Notes under the pieces: generated by a model
What the model saw: the letters and a program-made list of their open reading frames with translations, nothing else
Databases searched by the model: none
What the model was told of the DNA's origin: nothing
Position numbers and translations under genes: made by a program
Shown: positions 7,888-13,510 of the stretch, one piece after another
Layout of the letters: every line of letters begins with the position of its first letter
Position numbering within the stretch: position 1 is the stretch's first letter
Source of the DNA: DAOTUL01 sp034437435
GTDB lineage: Bacteria; Chloroflexota; Anaerolineae; Aggregatilineales; Phototrophicaceae
Length of the DNA stretch: 13,510 nucleotides
Direction of reading: 5' to 3'
Assembly (NCBI GenBank): GCA_964417785.1
Contig: CAYQJO010000114.1
Coordinates: 1 to 13,510, forward strand

Positions 7888-8709
7888 GTGAAAAGCGCAT
7901 CCCGCATTCTGGTCTTGATTTTAATTCTGCTGCTGGCAGGTACACTGCATGCCCAGGAAGATTTCGATATTCCGGTGTTAGAGGACGGGGCGCGGATCAC
8001 AAATGTCTTTGAAAACGGCATGTTCGCGCATCTTTATGCCTTCTGGGGCAGCGAAGACGACGAAGTAACTATCCGTATGCTGCGTCCGGATGACAGCGAG
8101 ATCGATCCGTATCTGATGCTGATTGGCGCAGACGGTGCGGTGCTGGCGGTAGACGATGACGGCGGCGAGCAGGCCTTCTCAGCGTTTATTGATATGGTCC
8201 GCTTGCCTGAAGACGGCACCTATTTGATCCTAGCGACCCTGCCGGAGTTCATCTTGATGGGTGGTTCGCGCATGGACGCCGGTCTGGCTGAACTCAACCT
8301 GGAATACGAACTACGGCTGGAAGGCATCAACCGTCCCGGCGAGATCGAAGACGGACTGGCTCTGGATACCGAATTGTCGTCTGTCGGTGAGACTATCACC
8401 GTTGACATCACCCGCGAGACTCCGATAGCCCTGGTAACATTCGAGGCCAGCGGCGGCGACCAGATCAGCATCGCCACCCTGCCGGCAGACGGAGACGAGG
8501 TGGATACGATCATCTACCTTTTTGACGATGACGGTCTCAATATCAGTTACAACGACGACGGCGATACCGTGCCGCTGTATTCACAGATCGCGGATTTTGA
8601 GCTACCGGAAGACGGCAAATACCTGATCCTGGTGACCGCTTACCAGTTCTATGATGCACTCAGCGAAGATTGGGAAAACACCGGCACGGTATCACTGCGG
8701 CTAGAATAG
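7888..8709 (+). CDS. Secreted protein with two PPC-like repeats (paralogue 1)
   Basis: 273 residues. A clear signal peptide (hydrophobic 7-18, predicted cleavage LHA|QE after residue 22) is followed by a mature acidic, beta-rich protein. Two related units are visible. Each has a beta-strand with LIG or YLF, an acidic turn (VDDDGG at 88-93; YNDDGD at 221-226), and the closing phrase LPEDGTYLI (106-114) or LPEDGKYLI (239-247). This pattern resembles bacterial pre-peptidase C-terminal (PPC) domains, which are usually appended to secreted enzymes; here they occur with no enzyme. No cysteines or catalytic motifs are evident. The GTG start is well supported by AAAGGAG (7873-7879) at 8 nt. It is paralogous to the next gene. 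The function is unknown; cell-surface binding or structural roles are possible, and the acidic turns might bind calcium. Confidence 0.8.
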   Translation: MKSASRILVLILILLLAGTLHAQEDFDIPVLEDGARITNVFENGMFAHLYAFWGSEDDEVTIRMLRPDDSEIDPYLMLIGADGAVLAVDDDGGEQAFSAFIDMVRLPEDGTYLILATLPEFILMGGSRMDAGLAELNLEYELRLEGINRPGEIEDGLALDTELSSVGETITVDITRETPIALVTFEASGGDQISIATLPADGDEVDTIIYLFDDDGLNISYNDDGDTVPLYSQIADFELPEDGKYLILVTAYQFYDALSEDWENTGTVSLRLE

Positions 8710-8715
8710 CGGTTT

Positions 8716-8745
8716 TTGACAGTCGTTGGGCTGGTTTGCTAGAAT
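8716..8745 (+). promoter_or_regulatory. Strong sigma70-type promoter with extended -10
   Basis: A perfect TTGACA (8716-8721) is followed after 18 nt by TAGAAT (8740-8745), itself preceded by TGC, giving TGCTAGAAT. The ATG of the next gene is 37 nt downstream. This is the best promoter in the window and begins 6 nt after the stop of the preceding gene, so the second PPC gene should have its own transcript even though the two are adjacent. Confidence 0.75.
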
Positions 8746-8782
8746 CCGCCCCATCGTGCGACCATAGAAAAGGAATAATCCC

Positions 8783-9595
8783 ATGAAGGCACGGGTTCTG
8801 GTACTTCTAATTCTTGCATTTCTGGCGGTGGCTGTCCTGGCTCAGGACACCGACCCGTTTGTCTCGCTGGAAAACGGCCAACCGCATTCCAGCGAAATTG
8901 AAATCGACAGCGAATATCACGGTTTGCTCTTCAGCTTTGGTGCGACCGAAGGTGATGTTATCACCATCTCCACCCAGTCACCGGGTGAACAGGATACCTA
9001 TCTGGTGCTGTATGGCCCGGAGGGGCTGCTGGAAGTCTTCAACGATGACGCCTCCGATGGCAGTTTGAACGCCGCCATCGAAGAATACGAAATCCGCACC
9101 AGCGGCAACTACTACGCTCTGATGTCTACCCCCTACGCTTTTGTCGGTCTGCTCGATTCAGAACAGGATGTCGAAGACTGGCCCCCGCAAGATATTTACA
9201 TGGCTCCGTTTGAGATCGAGGTGCAGGGCAACCGGGACCCCGATGTCGATCATGAGTTTGTCGAAGCGGAAATCGGCGATAGCCTGGAAATCGAAATCAC
9301 CGAAGAGTCGCCAGTGGGCTATGTCAGCTTTGAGGCGCAAGCCGGTAACGTGGTCAACATCACAGCCACCTCTGACGACGTGGACACCATCGTTTATCTC
9401 TTTAGACCTGGCGGTCCGCAGGTCGGTTTCAACGATGACATCGACCGCCGCGACGAAAATTACAACTCCGCCATTGAGGGCTTTGAGATTCCGATGGACG
9501 GCACCTATCTGATTTTTGTCACGGTCTACGATTATGTCGAGATTCTGGCCGACCAGATGGATGCCACCGGCACCATTGCGTTAACCATCGAATAA
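8783..9595 (+). CDS. Secreted protein with two PPC-like repeats (paralogue 2)
   Basis: 270 residues with a signal peptide (hydrophobic 4-19, likely cleavage VLA|QD after residue 20). The mature part has the same two-unit plan as the neighbouring upstream gene. Acidic turns occur at FNDDASDG (86-93) and FNDDIDRR (216-223). A closing PMDGTYLIFV (237-246) ends the second unit, while the first unit ends in a degenerate RTSGNYYALM (105-114). The intervening segment ELEI/EVEAEIGDSLEIEITEESPVGYVSFEA corresponds to the VGETITVDITRETPIALVTFEA region of the paralogue, so the pair arose by gene duplication and diverged considerably. No enzyme motifs are seen and the function is unknown. AGGA at 8771-8774 lies 8 nt before the ATG. 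A strong promoter precedes it and an intrinsic terminator follows it. Confidence 0.8.
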   Translation: MKARVLVLLILAFLAVAVLAQDTDPFVSLENGQPHSSEIEIDSEYHGLLFSFGATEGDVITISTQSPGEQDTYLVLYGPEGLLEVFNDDASDGSLNAAIEEYEIRTSGNYYALMSTPYAFVGLLDSEQDVEDWPPQDIYMAPFEIEVQGNRDPDVDHEFVEAEIGDSLEIEITEESPVGYVSFEAQAGNVVNITATSDDVDTIVYLFRPGGPQVGFNDDIDRRDENYNSAIEGFEIPMDGTYLIFVTVYDYVEILADQMDATGTIALTIE

Positions 9596-9613
9596 GACTG
9601 GTCACGTCCGACA

Positions 9614-9629
9614 ACTATGCTAACATAGT
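9614..9629. repeat. Small palindrome overlapping TGCTAACAT
   Basis: ACTATG (9614-9619) and CATAGT (9624-9629) form a perfect 6-bp inverted repeat around CTAA. It contains TGCTAACAT (9618-9626), the third example of the TGCTANNAT element in this window. It may be an operator over a promoter for the lipid synthase gene or simply part of the terminator region. Confidence 0.35.
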
Positions 9630-9630
9630 G

Positions 9631-9657
9631 GGTCGCGTCCAAAAGCGTGACCTTTTT
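9631..9657 (+). terminator. Rho-independent terminator before the lipid synthase gene
   Basis: GGTCGCG (9631-9637) pairs with CGTGACC (9646-9652), allowing one G-U pair, and is followed directly by TTTTT (9653-9657). This is the only textbook intrinsic terminator in the window. It closes the second PPC gene 36 nt after its stop and separates it from the synthase gene. The right arm can pair perfectly with a second upstream arm, GGTCACG at 9600-9606, giving an alternative fold. Confidence 0.7.
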
Positions 9658-9708
9658 CGCTTGAATTTGTTTTAACTTGTGTCAAAGTCCAACTTTTAGA
9701 GGTACGGT

Positions 9709-12700
9709 ATGGCTCAACAACTGCACCAGACCCCGATTGCAATTATTGGTATGGCGTCGGTCTTTCCCCAGGCGCTCAACATGCGGGAATTCTGGGATAA
9801 CATCGTCAATCAGACGGACTGTATTACTGATGTCCCGGAAACACACTGGAATCCGGATGATTATTACTCGGCAGATCGCACGGCCCCGGATAAAAGCTAC
9901 AGCAAACGCGGCGGTTTCTTGCCCGACATTGATTTCGACCCGATGGAATTCGGTCTGCCACCAAACATTCTCGAAGTCACCGATGTATCGCAGATGCTCA
10001 GCCTGGTCGTCGCCCGTGACGCACTTTCTGATGCCGGTTACGGCAGCGCAGCGGACGTGATCCGTGAACGCACCGGTGTGGTCCTGGGTGTCGGTGGTGG
10101 TCAGAAGCTCATCACCCCATTAACGACCCGTCTGCAATATCCCGTCTGGCGTAAAGTCCTCAAGAGCAGCGGCATCGCTGACGAAGATGTCGAGCGCATT
10201 GTCGAGAAGATGAAGCTGGCCTATGTTAAATGGGAAGAGAACAGTTTCCCCGGTATGCTCGGCAACGTCATCGCCGGACGCATCGCCAACCGCCTCGACC
10301 TGGGTGGCATGAACGCGGTGGTTGACGCAGCCTGCGCCAGTTCGCTCGCCGCCATGAAGATGTCCATCAGCGATCTGGTGGAAGGCCGCAGCGACATGAT
10401 GATTACCGGCGGTGTCGATACCGACAACTCCATCTTCATGTATATGTGCTTCAGCAAAACACCGGCGTTTACCCCTGGTGATGTGCCGCGCCCCTTCGAT
10501 GAAAAATCCGATGGCATGATGATCGGTGAGGGTATCGGCATGGTGGTCCTCAAGCGGTTGGAGGACGCCGAGCGCGATGGCGACCGCATCTACGCTGTCA
10601 TTCGCGGTATCGGGACATCCAGTGACGGACGCTATAAGAGTATCTACGCGCCACGCGGTGAGGGCCAGGAGCGGGCGCTGGAACGCGCTTACGAAGACGC
10701 CGGTATATCGCCCACCGATATTCAAATGATCGAAGCGCACGGCACCGGCACCATCGCTGGCGACCGGGCCGAGGCAACGACTCTGGTACGCTTCTTCAAG
10801 AACCACGCCAACGGTCAGCGAGGTGAGAAGATCGCACTCGGCAGTGTGAAATCCAACATCGGCCACACTAAAGCGGCTGCTGGTATTGCCGGAATTATCA
10901 AAGCAGCCCTGTCGCTGCATCATAAAGTGGTGCCAGCCACGCTCAATGTCGATAACCCTGATCCCAAGATCGGCCTGGAAGAGTCGCCGCTATATATCAA
11001 CTCCGAAACGCGACCCTGGTTTGCTAACGGCGTACCACGTCGTGCCGGGGTGAGTTCGTTCGGATTCGGCGGCACCAACTATCATTTTGTGCTGGAGGAG
11101 TACCAGCGCGATCACAGCGACAGGTACCGGCTGCATAAATCCGCCGAGACCATCCTCCTACATGCGGTCTCGCCCGATATGCTGTCGGCCAGCATCCGCG
11201 ATTACATCAGCGGCATGCAGGGCGCAGATGCCGACTCCACCTACCTTAATCTGCTTCAGCAATCACGTGAGGCCCAGATTCCGACGGGTGACTGCCGGGT
11301 GGGCTTTGTGGCTGCCACCCAGGCCGAAGCACTCGAACTACTGGAAGCGACGGTTAAGCTGCTTGACAGCAAACCCGACGCCGGAGAATGGCAGCATCCC
11401 AAAGGCATTTTCTACCGCCGCAGCGGCATGGACCTTGAAGGTCGAGTGGTGGCGCTGTTCAGCGGCCAGGGGTCGCAGTATGTCAACATGGGCCGCGAAC
11501 TGGCGTTGAACTTCCCGGCCATGCGCGAAAGCTACTCGAAGATCGACCATCTTTTCGAGGAAGATGGTCTCTCACCAGTCAGCGAAACCGTGTTCCCGCC
11601 AACCGTCTTCACCGAAGAAGAGAAACGCCGCCAGGATGCGATGCTCCAGCGGACCGATTACGTCCAACCTGCGCTCGGTGCCTTCAGCGCCGGTCTTTAC
11701 AAAGTGTTCCACGATGCTGGTTTCCAACCGGATTTCGTCGCTGGTCACAGCTTCGGTGAACTGACTGCACTGTGGGCTGCTGGATCACTCAAAGACGCCG
11801 ATTATTACCGGCTGGTCAAGGCACGCGGTCGGGCGATGGCCCCACCGCCCGATCCCAACTTCGACGCCGGGACGATGATGGCCGTTACGGGTGATGTCGC
11901 CAACATCGAGCGTGACGTGGCCGGATTGAGTGGTGTTCACATTGCGAATATGAACTCGCCGAAGCAGGTGGTGCTGGCCGGTCGTGCATCTGATCTGGAA
12001 GTCGCCCGCAGTGCCTTGCAGGCGAAAGGCTATAATGTGGTCCCGCTATCGGTCGCGGCAGCTTTCCACACGCCGATGGTGGGGCATGCACAGCGGCCCT
12101 TCGCCCACGCCATCAGCCGGGTGGCATTTCAGAAACCAACCATCCCGGTTTATTCCAACGCCAGCGGCGAAGCCTACCCGACGGATCGTAGTGCCATCCG
12201 CAAGACGCTGGAAAATCACATTCTGAACCCGGTTAACTTCCGCAAGGAAATCGAAAACCTGCACGATGCCGGTGGTTATCTGTTCATCGAATTTGGCCCA
12301 CGCGGTGTGCTGACCAATCTGGTTAAGGACATTTTGCAGGGCAAACCGCATGTGGCGATTGCTCTCAACGGCAGTCGCAAGAAAGACAGTGACCGGCAAC
12401 TACGCGAGGCGCTGGCCTACATGCAGGTCCTGGGGTTGCATATGGGCGTGGTCGATCCCTACGCCTCTGATCCCAAACCGGCTGAGACTGCCGGACGGCG
12501 TAAGGGAATGCGCGTCAAGCTGAACGGTTCACCCTACATCAGCGAGAAGACCCGACAGGTATTTGAAGACGCCCTCAACGACGGCCATCAGGTGAGCGGT
12601 GGCGTGCGCGAAGTGGTCAAAGAGGTAGAGGTCGTCAAAGAAGTGCGCGTTGAGGTGCCGGTCGCTGCGCCCACCCAACCGCCAGCACCGTCCAGACCTG

Positions 12701-13510
12701 GTACCACGCTGGCAGATGCTCTGGCGCTGTTCAGCGAGCAGCAGAGCGAGGTGTTGCGCACACACCAGCAGTATTTGAGTAATCAGGCGGAATACATCAA
12801 GGTTTTCACCCAGCTTACGGCGGAACAGCAAACGGCGAAGCTAACACCCGAATCCGCGCAGACCATCGCCCGCAGCATGGAGTCGTTCCACGCGCACCAG
12901 GCGGAGACACTGCGCGTGCATGAAACCTACTTACAGCGACAATCTGAGCAGACACAGGCGCTGCTCCAGGTGATGCGCGGCGCAGTACCGGTGACACCGC
13001 AGCCAGTCGAAACCCCGGAACCTGTTCCGGTCACATCGGTACCTCAGGCGACCATGCCGCAAACGGTCGCCGCTGCGACACCCGGCATCTCCGTCGATGA
13101 ACTCTCGGCGGCGCTGTTGGAAATCGTCTCCGAGAAGACCGGCTACCCCACCGAGATGCTCGAACTCGACATGGACATCGAAGCCGACCTGGGCGTCGAC
13201 TCCATCAAGCGCGTCGAAATCCTGGGAGCCATGCGCGACCAGTTCCCATCCCTGCCGCAGATGAAAGCCGAAGAACTGGCCGAACTGCGCACACTGGCCG
13301 AGATCGTCGGCTACATGGAAGGGCAAGCCGGTGCCATGAGCAACGGCGTCGCACCTGAACCAGTCACAGTACCCGAACCCATCATCGAGGAGGGTGCCAC
13401 TCCCTCTCTCCATATGATGGAGAGGGGGTCGGGGGGTGAGGTCAGCATCTCCGTTGATGAACTCTCGGCGGCGCTGTTGGAAATCGTCTCCGAGAAGACC
13501 GGCTACCCCA
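9709..13510 (+). CDS. pfaA: PfaA-like polyunsaturated fatty acid / secondary-lipid synthase, 3'-truncated
   Basis: Open to the window edge; 1267 residues are visible of a protein that in this family exceeds 2000. The ketosynthase (about 9-460) has VDAACASS with Cys209, EAHGTGT with His344 and SNIGHTKAAAG with His386. Long PfaA-specific phrases such as RGGFLPDIDFDPMEFGLPPN and WEENSFPGMLGNVIAGRIAN separate it from ordinary type I PKS. The malonyl transacylase (about 577-900) has SGQGSQY (585-591), GHSFGE with Ser681, and AFHTP with His787. A linker (about 930-1120) contains a Val/Glu/Lys-rich stretch (966-985) and two related helical units. ACP1 starts near 1127 with LGVDSIKRVE and phosphopantetheine Ser1165; ACP2 starts at 1247 and is cut. 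KR and DH domains are expected beyond the edge. The enzyme would build a long-chain polyunsaturated or other specialised lipid iteratively in the cytoplasm with PfaB/C/D-type partners and a phosphopantetheinyl transferase. The ATG is preceded by AGAGGT (9698-9703) at 5 nt. The product identity cannot be read from this part. Confidence 0.93.
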   Translation, partial: MAQQLHQTPIAIIGMASVFPQALNMREFWDNIVNQTDCITDVPETHWNPDDYYSADRTAPDKSYSKRGGFLPDIDFDPMEFGLPPNILEVTDVSQMLSLVVARDALSDAGYGSAADVIRERTGVVLGVGGGQKLITPLTTRLQYPVWRKVLKSSGIADEDVERIVEKMKLAYVKWEENSFPGMLGNVIAGRIANRLDLGGMNAVVDAACASSLAAMKMSISDLVEGRSDMMITGGVDTDNSIFMYMCFSKTPAFTPGDVPRPFDEKSDGMMIGEGIGMVVLKRLEDAERDGDRIYAVIRGIGTSSDGRYKSIYAPRGEGQERALERAYEDAGISPTDIQMIEAHGTGTIAGDRAEATTLVRFFKNHANGQRGEKIALGSVKSNIGHTKAAAGIAGIIKAALSLHHKVVPATLNVDNPDPKIGLEESPLYINSETRPWFANGVPRRAGVSSFGFGGTNYHFVLEEYQRDHSDRYRLHKSAETILLHAVSPDMLSASIRDYISGMQGADADSTYLNLLQQSREAQIPTGDCRVGFVAATQAEALELLEATVKLLDSKPDAGEWQHPKGIFYRRSGMDLEGRVVALFSGQGSQYVNMGRELALNFPAMRESYSKIDHLFEEDGLSPVSETVFPPTVFTEEEKRRQDAMLQRTDYVQPALGAFSAGLYKVFHDAGFQPDFVAGHSFGELTALWAAGSLKDADYYRLVKARGRAMAPPPDPNFDAGTMMAVTGDVANIERDVAGLSGVHIANMNSPKQVVLAGRASDLEVARSALQAKGYNVVPLSVAAAFHTPMVGHAQRPFAHAISRVAFQKPTIPVYSNASGEAYPTDRSAIRKTLENHILNPVNFRKEIENLHDAGGYLFIEFGPRGVLTNLVKDILQGKPHVAIALNGSRKKDSDRQLREALAYMQVLGLHMGVVDPYASDPKPAETAGRRKGMRVKLNGSPYISEKTRQVFEDALNDGHQVSGGVREVVKEVEVVKEVRVEVPVAAPTQPPAPSRPGTTLADALALFSEQQSEVLRTHQQYLSNQAEYIKVFTQLTAEQQTAKLTPESAQTIARSMESFHAHQAETLRVHETYLQRQSEQTQALLQVMRGAVPVTPQPVETPEPVPVTSVPQATMPQTVAAATPGISVDELSAALLEIVSEKTGYPTEMLELDMDIEADLGVDSIKRVEILGAMRDQFPSLPQMKAEELAELRTLAEIVGYMEGQAGAMSNGVAPEPVTVPEPIIEEGATPSLHMMERGSGGEVSISVDELSAALLEIVSEKTGYP
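12601..12972 (+). other. Helical linker with internal repeat between transacylase and ACPs
   Basis: A protein region inside the PfaA-like gene. Residues 966-985 are an alternating Val/Glu/Lys tract (REVVKEVEVVKEV and continuing). Two related, Gln/Glu-rich helical units follow: LFSEQQSEVLRTHQQYL (starting at 1007) and SFHAHQAETLRVHETYL (starting at 1059). Over 30 aligned residues I count 11 identities. The composition suggests coiled-coil or amphipathic helices that could dimerise the megasynthase or dock a partner. No enzyme activity is suggested. Confidence 0.55.
13085..13150 (+). repeat. Tandem ACP repeat, copy 1 start
   Basis: This 66-bp stretch recurs at 13445-13510, exactly 360 bp later, with a single mismatch (C at 13095, T at 13455). 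Fifty-five consecutive bases are identical. It encodes the first part of an acyl carrier protein, ISVDELSAALLEIVSEKTGY. Identity at silent positions shows recent duplication or gene conversion of the 120-residue ACP-plus-linker unit. Confidence 0.9.
13401..13439. repeat. REP-like GC palindrome inside the ACP linker
   Basis: CTCTCCAT (13406-13413) and ATGGAGAG (13417-13424) are perfect inverted arms around ATG. The stem extends through one T-G pair and three more G-C pairs (13402-13404 with 13426-13428). It is followed by TCGGGGGGTGAG. The CCCTCTCC...GGAGAGGGGG plus GGGGGGTGAGG composition resembles dispersed palindromic repeats known from many bacterial genomes. Here it is read in frame as TPSLHMMERGSGGE (1231-1244) between ACP1 and ACP2. 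It has no Pro/Val/Glu linker character, unlike the sequence just before it. Identity with a genomic repeat family is inferred, since only one copy is in the window. Confidence 0.6.
13445..13510 (+). repeat. Tandem ACP repeat, copy 2 start (cut by window edge)
   Basis: Second copy of the ACP-coding repeat with a 360-bp period. The window ends before the LGVDS phosphopantetheine site of this ACP, so its integrity cannot be checked. PfaA proteins normally carry several such ACPs in a row. Confidence 0.9.

Noticed and set aside
9677..10060. Plus-strand open frame overlapping the start of the synthase gene
   Set aside because: It is out of frame with the well-supported ATG at 9709 and reads as Arg/Ser/Thr-rich shadow sequence.
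10120..10923. Long open frame on the minus strand across the ketosynthase region
   Set aside because: It is antisense to a ketosynthase with intact catalytic motifs; its composition is what codon bias on the opposite strand produces, and no family is recognisable.
13401..13439. Transcription terminator within the synthase gene
   Set aside because: The stem is strong, but it is followed by G-rich sequence with no T run and lies inside an open frame that continues into another ACP.
13081..13510. CRISPR array suggested by the 360-bp repeat period
   Set aside because: The repeat is coding ACP sequence in an uninterrupted frame; unit length and spacing do not fit CRISPR.

Overview
The window is about 58% GC by eye and densely coded, with short intergenic gaps. 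No ribosomal RNA, tRNA, CRISPR array or insertion sequence is visible. The style of the sliding clamp, the membrane glycosyltransferase with an extra C-terminal beta-sandwich-like domain, and the small exported PPC-type proteins suggest a free-living bacterium of the Chloroflexota (Anaerolineae-like). This is an inference from protein style; nothing in the window proves the taxonomy.

Layout, left to right. The 3' part of a polytopic GT-C-type glycosyltransferase (to 1630, +) converges on and overlaps by 17 bp the branched-chain amino acid gene ilvD (3302-1614, -). ilvD is divergent from dnaN, the DNA polymerase III beta clamp (3451-4590, +). Their 148-bp shared region carries a consensus TATAAT box and an 11-bp tandem repeat. 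A strong hairpin follows dnaN. Next are two exported proteins: a two-domain PHB-depolymerase/feruloyl-esterase-like protein (4781-6556) in which the first domain has lost its nucleophile and histidine, and an AttH/CrtC lipocalin-like protein (6656-7807). Then come two small paralogous secreted proteins (7888-8709 and 8783-9595), each built of two PPC-like repeats and each preceded by its own TGCTANNAT extended -10 box. A rho-independent terminator at 9631-9657 closes this block.

The last 3.8 kb (9709 to the window edge) is the start of a very large gene: a PfaA-type polyunsaturated fatty acid/secondary-lipid synthase with ketosynthase, malonyl transacylase, a long helical linker with an internal repeat, and tandem acyl carrier proteins. 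The ACP unit repeats with a period of exactly 360 bp. The two visible copies are almost identical in DNA, and a palindromic, REP-like GC-rich sequence is embedded in frame in the linker between them. The gene runs off the window, so further ACPs, KR and DH domains and the partner genes (pfaB/C/D/E-like) cannot be seen.

The housekeeping genes on the left (ilvD, dnaN) have no evident functional link to the right half. On the right, an envelope/lipid theme is plausible: exported esterase-like protein, lipocalin-like protein, PPC proteins and lipid synthase. These genes have their own promoters and terminators, however, so this is co-location rather than a demonstrated operon. The most unusual observations are the pseudoenzyme-enzyme tandem esterase, the ACP array with its embedded palindrome, and the competing stem-loops just upstream of the synthase gene.
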